64,000 bases of DNA from assembly GCF_949628215.1 (NCBI RefSeq), contig NC_134286.1, forward strand, positions 2,728,001 through 2,792,000, given 5' to 3'. Shown here piece after piece: positions 1 through 11,800 of this stretch. Position 1 is the first letter of the stretch; the number at the start of each line of letters is the position of its first letter. This DNA comes from Phalacrocorax aristotelis (lineage: Eukaryota; Chordata; Aves; Suliformes; Phalacrocoracidae). Both the position numbers and the translations under genes were made by a program. Under the pieces are notes generated by a model that saw only the letters and a program-made list of their open reading frames with translations, was not told the DNA's origin and did no database searches.

Positions 1-71
1 TGTATGATACTTTCCGTGGCACAAGCACCCTTGCCGTGTGCGTACGCAGGGTGTGCTGTCCCACCGTTCTG

Positions 72-111
72 GCACGTACGCATGTGCACAGCGCATGCAC
101 ACGCGTACGTA
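72..111. repeat. Alternating purine-pyrimidine tract (Z-DNA type)
   Basis: Forty bases alternate purine and pyrimidine with a single register break (90/91). They are rich in GC, CG, AC and GT steps, including GCACGTACGCATGTGCACA and GCGCATGCACACGCGTACG. This is the base pattern that favours left-handed DNA. It is probably a decayed dinucleotide microsatellite. Confidence 0.7.
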
Positions 112-1509
112 GTGCAAAGGCACCATCCAGCTGGGTGCTGAGAGCTGAGCAGGACGAGGAAGGAGCAGGCAGCTCAGCAGCTTTTCAGAAACAGGGAGCC
201 TGCGTGGGTAACTTCAACTCTCAGTGCTGTTTCACAGCCTAAGTGAATGCATGAGATCCTGTATTTAGTGTTCTCCTGTGCTTCTGAACAGAATTAGGCT
301 GAGATTAGTTTTCTAAATTAGTATCTTCCAAATGGTGATTATATGGCTTTATTCTCTCCTTTGGAGCAGTAGAGAAAAGGTTTCTTATTTTTTCGTAACT
401 AATTCCTTAAACTTCAATATCAAGTCAGCAACATAGCAGTTAGGAGCCTGCTCAGCAGGCTGCTTTACTGGGCTGTACCAAGCAGAGGAGCCAGGCCTGC
501 ATTACTGGCTGAACTTTCCAAAGCAGGGTAATGGGACTAAAAGCCAAACTCCCCCTGGGGATTTTATTCTCTTTGCAGTCTGTGTCAAAGGGTAAATAAA
601 AGTGAGTGGGAGTTGGGTCCATAAGGGCCTTGGGCTCCACTGAGAATCCTGATCCCCAGGACTTCAGTGCATGGAGGTGACATTAAATTTCATGTTTGGT
701 TCTTCTGGTAGGAGAAAACTTGTTGAACGCACTAGGATCTTTTGACTTGGGGTTTGTTGGTGTGGGATTTAACAAATTTTTAGGGCTTGGGTTATTGAAT
801 GAGTGCACTTATGGTGGCATTATAATCCGTAAAAGATAAAGCTTTTATTTTTGTTCTCATGAATCAGCTTTTCCATTTATGTAACTTTCTATGGTTTCTG
901 GAGCAAGTTCTGCTCTTGTTTTGGGAAGTACAGGCTTTGTCCTTTGTACTAGCCATATTCTTGGCTTGTGCTGCAAAATCTGATCTGTGGTGTGGTACCT
1001 TACGCCTGGATAATGCCCCACTGCAGGCAGACCATGTGCTTCCAGATGTGATGTAACCTTCAGGTTAGGTTGCAAAAACCTCTCTGTAGCCTGGATTTTT
1101 CCCCCAGCCTTGCTCTTGAGAGGTCCTTTTGCATCCTTTTGTGACCACCTTTTGGTGGTCCTTTTGTGTCCTTTCACCCCGCGACTTTTTCCTGCGTTTA
1201 TACAGTGTCTTCCAGAACCACACATGAGAAATGGGATCAGGTCTCCACTCTCACTGCGAGCTGGAGAGCCCCTTCCCTCTGCCCTGGGCCTCAGGCTGGC
1301 ACGTGGTGCTAATGCAGCCCAGGGGTGGTGGGCGCCCGGTGGTGAGAACCATGTCCAAATAAACAACTTCTAAGCTGTTGGGGGCAAACCGCATCAAGAG
1401 AGGGCTGCTGCAGCAGCTATGCAGGGTACATGTTGATATGCCATGGGCTTTCCCTGGAGGGAGAGAGTAGGTACATATGGAGCCCATCTGGACACTGCCT
1501 AATTGCTGC

Positions 1510-1533
1510 AAAAAAAAAAAAAAAAAAAAAAAA
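1510..1533 (+). repeat. A24 homopolymer
   Basis: Uninterrupted run of 24 A. No target-site duplication or retrocopy is recognisable upstream. Confidence 0.9.
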
Positions 1534-4500
1534 GGCAGCACAAGTACAGCATGAGCTTTTCTAACCTCCTGTCTTTGATTTAGGTCGCATAAGCTCATGG
1601 TGGTTTTGCTGTATTTGTCTTCCATCTCATTCCGTACAGACCAGAAACCAAGCACTGGGAGAGAGAATTATGACATTATTACACATAATGCTCGACTTAA
1701 AATAGCTGAACAAAAAAGTGGTTTGAGTTCTGTAATGATAATCGCCCAGACCTAAAAATAGGTAGATGTTCTACCAGGCAGAAGGAAGTAAGAGTAAGAC
1801 GCGAATCCGTGGGAGACAGGTCAGAGACAGGCTGCAAAGCTCTGATCGGGCAGGCTGTTGCTGTAGGTGCCTGCAAGTTTACCACCTCTCGACCACCATT
1901 TACAGCCGGTGGTGGCCACCAGCACCACCAGACCTGGCACCTCTGAATTTTAAGCTAATATAAGGGGGAAGAAAAATCTGGCTTGTTCATAAAAATAAAA
2001 ACAACAAAAAAACCTTTATACAGAAAAGTGGCTCCTTGAATGCTGCAGTAAAACCAGAGAGAACTCTGATGGAGGCTGGGACCGAGCCTGCTCAGAGGTG
2101 TTTTGTCTCGGAAGCGAGCCCTGCTGTAGTGTCCTGGGGGTGCAGAACAAGCCGGGGCGGGGGGCCATCAGGAGTCGTAAGCATTCAAATGCATAGCTGA
2201 CCTGCCGTTCTGTTTGCCTCCCAGTGCAACATAATTCCTAGGAGTTAAAATTATAAGCGTTTTGCAGCTAATTTGCAAGTATTAGCTTCTGCATTAGGAA
2301 CTGACATGAGGAAGGCATTATCATTTGAGATATTAGATGAGAAATGTAAAAAAAAAAACCAACAAAACCAACACACCCAAGTTTTTTTTTTTATTCCAGA
2401 AAGTGGCTGTGAGTAGCCCTAGTGTTAGCCAGCCACAGCAGCAGAGGGGTCAAGTCCTGAAGTCACTGACGCTAGAACATAAACGCTTCTGCTAAAGGAC
2501 ATATTTAGCTTTACTTCTCCTTGCCTCACTAGTTGACTTCTTGGGCTGCGTAGCAGTGCCCCTGCGCAACCCCCTGAGGCAGGACTGGTGCCCGGCTGGT
2601 GGTTTTCGCCAGGCAGTTTGCTTTCTCGCAGGGGCTTGGGAGGCGCAGTGGGAGTGGGCTGGGGCACGGTGCGCAGCTCAGCCTGTGGGATGCCCTGCAG
2701 CAAGTTCATTTGTCTTGGCAGCAGCACAGCGTGCCCTGTGCTGCCCCGCTCCTTCCAAAGAAAACCATTTTTTGTGCATTTTCACCTCGGCTGCAGTGAG
2801 CGAAAGGACAGCACTGCTGGCTGCCACTGGAGTTTGCCACAGATTTCTTATGCTGCACTTTTCCCATTCACTGTTTTAAGTTTGAGCATATCAGTCTTCA
2901 AAAGGTACTGAACTATTTGAAGAACTGATGGTTACAGGTCTGGCTACAAATGGTGGCATCATCTGGGGATTTGAACTTTTTCACTATTTTGCACAAAGCA
3001 GATACCCCCTGTGATTTAAAGAATTGCCCCCCTAATGATGAAACAGCTTGTTTAAAATCATCAGTGGCTTAACATACAACCACTTTAAAGATGTAGTTGC
3101 TTTTCCTTATCTAGAACCCAGAAGGCTGGAATAGAAAATGGTAAAAAACCTTTTAAAGCTGGTTTGGTTTTCAAACTGGGAAGTGTGAGGGATCTAGGTG
3201 CACTGTAAGGTGGTGCTTCTCCGTTGTCCTGGTGCTGGCTCTCAGCTGAGAGGTTGCGAGAGGCAGCGCAGGCCACATGCTCAGCAGGAGCTGGATGTGG
3301 TAAGCTATGATATAACCATGGCCAGGAACTTTATAGGAAATTTCTTTGCAGTTCTTTTAAGTCCTCACAACAATGTATGAACCATTTAATCTCGTGTTTG
3401 GGGAGGAGGTGCTTTTTTCCCTGTGTGGAGGTCAGGAGACAGGACCCACAGGAATGGCAGAGAACGCCACATGCCGAGTGCCAGAACGGCAGAGCTGCAG
3501 CCGCGTTACCAGCACGGGGAAGTTTGTTGTGTGATCAAAACAGCAGCACTCAAACTGTAAACTTATTGCGGGTTCCAGTGGTCCATAAATAGATTTCCAA
3601 AACACGCCTATTGTCCAACAGGAATTTATTTATAAACTGAAAAAATAACAAGACTTAAAAAACCCCAAACGCCTCTTGGCCAGCAGTGTAAACTAGCCTA
3701 TTCTTTTGTACGTGTACGCCTGTGTATGCCAAATAAGATAGAAACTTCTTTGATGTTCATTTCAATAAAGCGTTTAAAACAACTGTTTCCTTGCAGCAGG
3801 GTAGTGCTGAGGGAGGCTGCTGCTGGGCAGCCAGTGTACGCTCCTGGCTGGAGCTGGGGATGGAGTATTGCCTGCTCGCTGGACCAGCACCGCCCCTGCT
3901 TCCTTTCTGCTTGTTATCTTTTAGCTGAGTTCTTTTTATGGGTTGGGGTTTTTTTCCCAATGAGTAAAGATTTGGAGGAGGAAAAATAATGGAGTCTAAA
4001 ATGTTGTAGCATTTTCTGGAAAGATTTCTGCCCGCTTTGGGGTTAAAGCTCCATTTAACCTGGACTGTGACTTGTTGGAAAATGTCACCCGTCTCTACTC
4101 GTGGCAGCTTCGATGTAGTTTCTTGCGTTGCTGACATCACCCACTGATGCGAGTTAGATGTTAGAACAGTAAATTTAACTTCTGATGTGTATTCAAGTGA
4201 GGGGCAATAATCCTAAACTACATATTTTCATAATGTTACTCTATGCACGTGCTCTGTTGAAAACTTAATATTTTAGGATTGGTTTGTAACTGGAAAGGAA
4301 GGGAATCATGATACACAAGGTATCTTTAAAACAAGAAAAGCCTGCTAGAAGCATGAGCTTCTAATGGTGCTTGTGCAGATTTGTATGCAGAAGATTATAG
4401 GTTGGTGGTGAGACTTTGCTTAACCTCCGAGCACTTACCATAAAACTATTTCTGTCTTTGGAACAGACAGTGAAAGCCAAAACCAAGTGAAAATAGATTC

Positions 4501-7500
4501 ATTTGGTTAAATGATTCCTTTCAACGTTATCTTAGGAATGTCAGCAAAAAGTGTAATGTTTCCACTCAGAAAGTATAACATTTCCACTCACCTGAGTAAT
4601 TTTAGCTGGTCTTCCCACAGGAATGCCCCGAGAAGCGAGAGTCAGTGTGTTCAGGCTAAGAAACCAGGTGTGTGTTTTGGGGGTGGGGGGCAGAGCCATC
4701 TGTGAGCAGAACTGGCTTTCACCAGGGCATTCTTGTTCCCCCAAGCAGGGCAGCGGTGAGGTCCAGCAGGATGCGGCCCTTCCTCTCGGCAGTACTGGCT
4801 TCTGCTCCCCACCCCAGCCCTTCTCCTTCCATCCCTCTGTCTCCATCCTACCTCCACCCCTGGGGTTTTGCCCTGTCTCTGTCCATCCATTTTGCTCTGC
4901 CCCATCCACTCCTGCCTGCAGCCCCTTTCCTTCCTTGCAGTTGCCTACCCGTCCCTGCACGTGATTTCTCTGTGGTTCTTGTGCTTTTGTGTCTGTCCAC
5001 GAGTCCTCCTGCCTCTCCGGTGCTGCTCCCGCAGCCTCAGGACCCTGCCACAGCGACGTTGCTCTCAGCTCCCAGTCTCCGGCGCTGACTGTATGCACGT
5101 TCCCGGCTCTCCCACTGGCGCTCTCTGCCCTGCAAAATGTCAGGAGCACTCCGTATAAACAAAGATTTTCATGTTTGCAAACTGCGGTTAGCTGCAGCTA
5201 ACAGGCCAAAATAGCTTTAGACATGACAGTTGTTTGTGTAGGACAAGGTGCGGTATCGGGAAAGGCGCTGGCCAGTGTCCATGCCCGGTGAGGCAACTGG
5301 GAGAGGTTTTTTTGGGAAGCGAGTGCTGCGTGTTGACAGGCACATCCTGAAGAAAGGCTCCCTGCTCCTTCCCAAACATGGGCAGCAGGAACCATCTTCC
5401 AGGCTTTCGTCCTGAGGAGAGCGTGTGCCCTTTCGAGTAAGACAGAATATCCTGAAGCAGCAGCAGGCATCTCTTGCTCTATTTCAGGCCCTTCCCTCAC
5501 AGTGGTATTCCACTGCCTGAGATTTATAGAAGTTTTCTAAATAAAATCCCATAAAGTAATGCAGTCTGGCAGCTCGGTGTCTGTTTCTGCCCAGCGGTTG
5601 GTGCTGTGTTTCTTTGGAGCATTTAATGCTCTTGTGAAATGCTTGTCACCGTGGTTGGAAGACTTGTCTTAGGAGCTGGGAGGAAGACCTCGCCTCTTAA
5701 TCTTCCAGCTTGTTTTTTTCCTTTGGCCAGAAAACTAGGGTTTCAAACCAGTATTACTCATTTGTCAACACCAGCTCCTTGCTTTTCTTTACAGTTCTTT
5801 AGAGAATCACCTCCTCTGACGGACTGCGAGTGGCACAGAGACCCTGCTGCCATGCTTGCCTTCCACACGGTGCCTTTTCTAGCAGAAAAAATAACATTTC
5901 CAGCTTTGCTAGCTCTTCATAGACAAGCAGAGCGGGTTATATCCTGTGATAGCCCTTCGGTACCGTGGTCGTGAACTTTGGGTCTGGTTGTGCTACCTGT
6001 GGCTGAAGAAACAACCCAAGGACTGTCCTTGCTCCATGAAGCTGGGAGAATGAGCAAAAATAGAGCAAAGCAGGCAATGTGGCACCGTACAGAGAGCTGT
6101 TCTGCATACATATGTCAGAGAGGAAGACTCTAAGTTCATCATATGAAATAATGGCAACACAGTGTAGCCAGAGGCATTTTCTTCATGTTGAAGAAGTGTC
6201 TTAATGGCTGAGACAGTCCAGCCCTGTCAGAGTGGGTGCTGCGGGAAGGGGCTGGATACGCAGAGTTTGCCTGTGAAGGGGTTGCACTGTGAGACTGAGC
6301 TGAGATGCTGTGAGGAATGCGAGGATGTTTGTATGGCCAGGAGGGAATCTAATAGTAAAAATGATTTTAAAAATAAACAGACTTCTCAGGAGATCAAAAT
6401 GCTAATTACCGTCAAACTTAGAGCTCTTGTTTTACATGGCAAAGTGTATAGTTCAATAGTACATTGAGTAAAAACGTGGTTTTCTTTCTTAAAAACTCTG
6501 GGACATCTCAAAGCCTGTTCTCACTAAGCAGCAGGTTTTGGACGAGTTAAGGTCCTGAGACTAATGAAAACTGGCTGGATCTGTAATTTACAAATGGTGG
6601 GAAATGGTTAATTAAAATCTAACTAGTTTTTGGGAAAAAAAATTTCCCCTTATTCCCAGGTCAGTGTGTTGCCTTTGATACTGACCACTGCCAGAGCAGT
6701 TTACAATTACAAAGACCTTTCCCTTATTTTAGTCCTATGGAATAGTTCATGAAGGAGGTATTTGCTTGGTTTTTTTCCCTCTGAGCTGCATGGCACGATG
6801 GAGAAACACTTCCCCTGGCTGCTCCCTCCTGCTGTGACCCCTGTTATTAAAGGCAAGCAAAGAAATCTCTTATCAGTAGATTCGAGTCTGCTGAGAAATG
6901 TTTTTCTATACAGCCTGTAACATGAATTATTTCCTCAGGGTGGTATTAACTTGTCCATTTTTATTTATTTTTAGCCTTGATGAAAATGCCCAGCAATATT
7001 CTTCTGTTTAAGGGTACAAGGGTACTCGCTAATCGAGTTCAGCGGCTCCTCTGCTGACATGTTGGGAGGAATTATGTTGGCTCTCGCAGCCCTGGGCCGG
7101 CGGTTCCCTGCTGAAGCACGTTTTTCCTCTGTTGGGAGAGCAGGGTTGCTCCCTTTGCACTGCACTGAGCTGAATGCAGAGGGAGACCTATCTATCCAGT
7201 TTTTTTTCAAACAAACCACCCCACCCAAGATCCAGTTTAACCTGGACTGGTTCCTTATCACAGATTGTCACGCAGCCGGCAGCGATGGCTCCAAAGGAGC
7301 TGCTAAAGAACGAGTCAGTGGATGCTTAAAGACTGCCAAGGCATGGCACTCTCCTCTTCTCCTCTTTGGAGAGGCTGGGCTCTACTCTCCCAAACCGCAC
7401 CCTTCCAGGGCAGCACGTTTCCTACGCTCAAACCTCACACACTCCCTCCAGCTCCCGGTCCAGCTCCCTTCCCCGTGGGTGCGGGGCTGTGCGAGCCGGG

Positions 7501-7510
7501 GGCGCAGGCA

Positions 7511-7520
7511 CCATATTTGG
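7511..7520. promoter_or_regulatory. CArG box (SRF-type site), intronic
   Basis: CCATATTTGG fits CC(A/T)6GG exactly. It lies in a GC-richer pocket (7440-7620) of SH3BGRL intron 1 that could be an enhancer. The motif is seen; function is inferred. Confidence 0.4.
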
Positions 7521-8677
7521 CTCTCGGCTGGCTGTGCCCTGACCTCGGCGCTGCTCGCCGGGAGCTGCCTGTTTTGCCTTCGCCGTATATGGAGAGGCTG
7601 CTCGGGGAAGCTGGTGGCTGACCTGAATTAGAAGCAGCGCAACATCTGTATGAAGCACTGCTCTTCTTGCACTCAGCTAATTAGGTTAAAGCCAGACCTT
7701 GGACTGGTTTTGTAGTGAAGGGAATAATTTGAAGAGAACAAATTCCCCATTAAATACCATTTTTTATTGTTTGCCAGGCTGCGCATGGTTATAATTTTCT
7801 TTATGGTGGTAAAGTCATGCAGAGGAAGAACAGAGCATAAGCAGAAGATCTCTGTATCAGGAAGTCAATAATTCATATATGACAGTAATAAAAACCACCT
7901 TTCCTGTAAAAAGCCAGCAGTCTTGGCCACACAGCTCCTGCTTTTCACTTGGGTGCTATGTGAGTCCACAGAGGACGGGCTGCGTTGGGTGTGGGATCTC
8001 ATCCAGCTGGTGCAGTCAGCCCCCCCGAGACTTCTCCTTGAGACACGCAAGGACGGGGAATGCGGGGTTGCAGCTCTTCAGAGACCATACCTGCTGTCGC
8101 TGAAACCCGGAGCAGAGCAGGAGAGGGGTGGGTTTGTTTTGGTCCAAAGAAACACAAGCCAAAATTGCTTTGAGATCTTACTGTTAATGGTGACTTTATG
8201 AGATCTGTCAGGAAGTCCCTGCAGCGAGCTGCATAGGCTACATGAGGAGGACAAAAGCCTGGACTCTGGGAAGGGTGGGTCAAGCCTGTGCTTCCAGGGG
8301 AACGAAGGAAGCCGGTTGTACCTCAAATGTCCCTGCAGCAAACTTCACTGCGCCTGAAAAAGCAACGCTCCCCCAAATGCATTGTAAGGCCTGTACAACG
8401 CAGCCTCTGCAGGGGGACTGCTCACACCTTCGCTTTTGGTTGGAGACCTTTCAGGTTCACAGCACTCGTGTATATAGGGACAATGTCTTTAGACTCCAGC
8501 CTGTTCAATTATATAGGAGCCAAGTCAAGGCTCAGATATGGCTCTTCAGAAGGTACTTTTTTCTTATAAGAATTTTCTTACCACTTTTGTACCCCCTTGT
8601 TTCCACAGTGAAACCTGGAATTACATAATTGACAGCAGAAAAAAATGGTTTGACTGATTTTGTTTGCTTTCTTCCCA

Positions 8678-8690
8678 CCCCCCCCCCCCC
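8678..8690 (+). repeat. SH3BGRL: C13 run in a splice-acceptor tract
   Basis: Thirteen C in a row between ttcccA and TTTTGTGACAG. It forms most of the polypyrimidine tract of SH3BGRL exon 2. Confidence 0.9.
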
Positions 8691-8701
8691 TTTTGTGACA
8701 G

Positions 8702-8887
8702 ATTAAAAAGCAGCAACAGGATGTGTTAGGTTTCTTGGAAGCCAACAAAATTGAATTTGAGGAAAAGGATATCGCCGCCAATGAGGAGAATCGGAAATGG
8801 ATGCGCGAGAACGTCCCTGAAGACAGCCGGCCAGCAAGCGGGAACCCCTTGCCGCCCCGGCTCTTCAACGACAGCCGGTACCTCGGG
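8702..8887 (+). CDS. SH3BGRL: SH3BGRL coding exon 2
   Basis: The exon starts after the acceptor ending TTTTGTGACAG and stops before the donor GTAAGG at 8888. It encodes residues 16-77, from [16 protein letters not shown] through the proline-rich NPLPPRLF to SRYLG. It supplies the first long helix and the central strands of the thioredoxin-like fold. There is no cysteine in this exon, as expected for a family without redox activity. The third codon of the exon that is Lys in the human protein is Gln here (IKKQQQ), a mild change. Confidence 0.95.
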
Positions 8888-11800
8888 GTAAGGGACACTC
8901 CAGGTCACCATCTCTTCTCATCCCGTTCCTTTTACTGGCTGCCATAGTCTGTGCTTTGCTGTTGGGATCAGCAAGAACGGACTTAGCCAGCTGTACGTGC
9001 AAGTGTGCAAACTGCGAAGGGCATGGAAGGTGTTAGACGTTTACCCCTTCTCTTGGGCTTTTAATAATTGATTCTTGAATATGCCAGTTTTGCTGTAGAG
9101 CAGAGATTAAAGTTTGGACTTCCTGATTCTCAGATCATTGTGCAGCTTACTGGAATGAGCTCACCACCACCTTGCAGTGTATCTGTATTTTTTTTCCCCT
9201 GTGATTTTTTTCCCCCTCTTATGGCTCTGAAAGTTTATAGTTTCGGTTTGGTTTTTTTTTTTAGTTCTCATGTTCACCATGATTGTGAACTAACACTTCA
9301 CAGAAACCTGGCACTGTTGCATCAACCTTATGTGCTGTAGCAAGTTCAGAGATCTGTTCTGTCCACATGGGGTTTGCCAATATGTGAGGATTCCAGATCA
9401 CTCTCTAGTCTGTTCATCTTCCAAAATAAGTGCTCATATGCAGTGATGTCAGCCATGGCCATAAATCAGTTTTCTGATCCTTCTTGGGATCAGTTTTTGT
9501 GCACTGCTTGCAAAATGAAGGCTGTTGTGGTCCGCTTACTCCAATGCCTTGAACAGATTAAAACTCCTATTGCAAATACAGTTCCTACTTGTAATTATTT
9601 TAATGCTTGATCAAAAGTCAGTTGCCCTGCAGCACTCCTACTCAGCGGGCCATGCTTGAATGATTATTAGATTAACTGTTAATTTTATTTTTAAAACCTA
9701 ATATCTTCTGAAAAGAGCTCACAGTATGTATTCCTCTGGTGCCACGTGTTGGTTTCTAAGTCGTTTTGCAGTCTGGTCCTGACCTGCAAATTTGGTAAGT
9801 CAGAACCTGCCAGTTCTGGACCTTTGTGAGGCAATTCTGTGGCTACTGACAGAAATTATTCTCAATGCAGCAGGATTTTTTTTTTTCCTGCAATAAAAGC
9901 AGAACTTGAAACAACATCCCCAGTGAGTTAACATACCACTTGGCTCTCAAAATTTTACTGACTGTGGTTGTGACATGGGACAAGGTTGGTTTGGAGCGAC
10001 AAATGTAATGATCGATAGTTGTCTGCAGCTGAAAGCCGAGAAGGGGCTAGCCCCGAAGAGCTGAAAATCTCTGTTCAGTTATCCCTCTTTAAAACCAAAC
10101 AAACAAAAAAAAGAGGCAAATCTTTCTGTACCAGTAGGAAGTCCAGTGGCAACAGTACCACCTTTCTCCCTTGGTCTGCCAGAGCTTTAGGATGCAAGCA
10201 CATCACCATACAGTTGTCCTTTGCCAGTGAAATGTTGCCAGATTTCTGCTGCATTGCTGTAGCTGTGCAGCAGAACAGGGCCTTCCTATGCAGTGGGGTG
10301 GCACAGGGAGAGAAAAACCTGTGTGTACCTAGATCTGGATGCTTGCTATCAGAGATGCTTCTAATGTATCCCCAGCTGCAACCCATGACCGATCTGTATA
10401 CTGTAATTTTGGGGACAGGACTACAGATGCTTCAGACCAGTTCCTGCTCTGGGTTTATTTCATCCCCAGCATTTTGGTTGATGTCCCTTTGAACTTTTGA
10501 AGTTCGGTCAATTTGTGTAGCTGGATTCAAGCTACCACAGTTTAGCTTTCAGGAAGGTAAAAGGTAATTCTACGGCCACAAGCTTGAACCTCTTTATGCC
10601 TTTATCTGATCCATCTCAAGCATGAACTTCCCTGTTTGTTTCATCTGATGCAGTATAACTAGCAGAGGAATGAGCATATTGGCTTTTATTGGCCTGTGCA
10701 CGGCAGAAGGGCTGTAACTGTAGATGCCATGCAAGCTGGCAGGAGCCCTGCTCCTTAGTCACAGGCATTCCTTTCCTGGTAGATGCGACGAAGCAGACTG
10801 CTGGACTATGCAGTAGCAAGATAAACAACCCCTTTGTTATCAAGCAGCCCCAGTACTGTCAACAGAAGGGCTTCGGGGAGGATGTAACATAATCATACAC
10901 ATTTTTATCAAACTAGTACCCAAATGCTACGTGTACAAATCAATCAATAATTTGACATCCCCGATCTCTCGGCAGCTTGAATCCTCTGTTCCCTGTACTT
11001 TCTTCTGTTCCAGCTGCAACAGCCTCTTAGAGCTGCCCCTGCACTGAACATGCTGCTGTTTACAAAGAGCTTTTGCTATTTCTTGGGCTTCTGCCTACCA
11101 GACAGCCAAGCATGCGAAGCAGCGTGCCTATAATGGCAGCTCTCTCCCCGACTTCAGCCCGAGACTGAGCCTGCCCTGAGCTGCTGCCTTGCCTTGGGTT
11201 TCTCAGCCAGGACTCCCACATCAAAACATTCCCCAGTAAAGGTGGAGAAAGCTGGTACTGTTGCTTCAGTTGGAAAGGGGGAGAAGGAAAGTCATAGCAC
11301 AGATATGTGCTGAGTTTGGAAATCAGAGCGAGGGAAGTATGTGGTAACTCGGACAATGGTGGACTTGCACAAACCTTCTGGGTTCATTTGGTCAATGTTT
11401 GGCAGCTGCTGTTACTGAGCCACACTGCGGGCTTTTTGCTTGCTCTTTCCTGACTTAGCAGACAACTAAGCTGTGTTGTTTGTACAGCACTGCATTCGGC
11501 CTCAAACATAAACAAGGGCGGAGAAGGAAGCATTGGTTTTTCTTTTATTATTTCATTGGTTTTACCTTCATTTTCCTGGGAAGCGGCTGTGTACATATTT
11601 AGAGCAACCGTAGCGCACTACAAGTACAGTGAAGAGTGCCACCTGTTTTCCTTCGTTTGCATAGACTAATCATTAATGGGAAACATGATGGGAAAGGATG
11701 TACTCTGTCTGCAGGTTTAAATTTAACTTCTAACAGGTTAAAGAGTTAATGTCCATGGTTGCACAGTTGCCATTACTAACCAGTAATTAGCGATGGCACC

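Larger units (their letters stand above)
1..8701 (+). other. SH3BGRL: SH3BGRL intron 1 (3' part)
   Basis: No exon encoding the expected SH3BGRL N-terminus is seen here, and no other gene is supported. The region holds an alternating purine-pyrimidine tract (72-111), a 24-base A run (1510-1533), a long pyrimidine-rich stretch (about 4790-5010), a GC-richer pocket with a CArg-type SRF box (7440-7620) and a C13 run next to the exon 2 acceptor (8678-8690). Open frames of up to 202 codons in either strand show no recognisable protein and are treated as chance. Confidence 0.75.

Noticed and set aside
4541-5149. 202-codon open frame on the minus strand
   Set aside because: It is the complement of a pyrimidine-rich, low-complexity stretch. 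The product is a biased Gly/Glu/Gln/Arg string without domains.
7059-7631. 190-codon open frame on the + strand in SH3BGRL intron 1
   Set aside because: The composition reflects local GC richness, the sequence matches no known protein, there are no splice signals consistent with an exon, and overlapping frames are also open.
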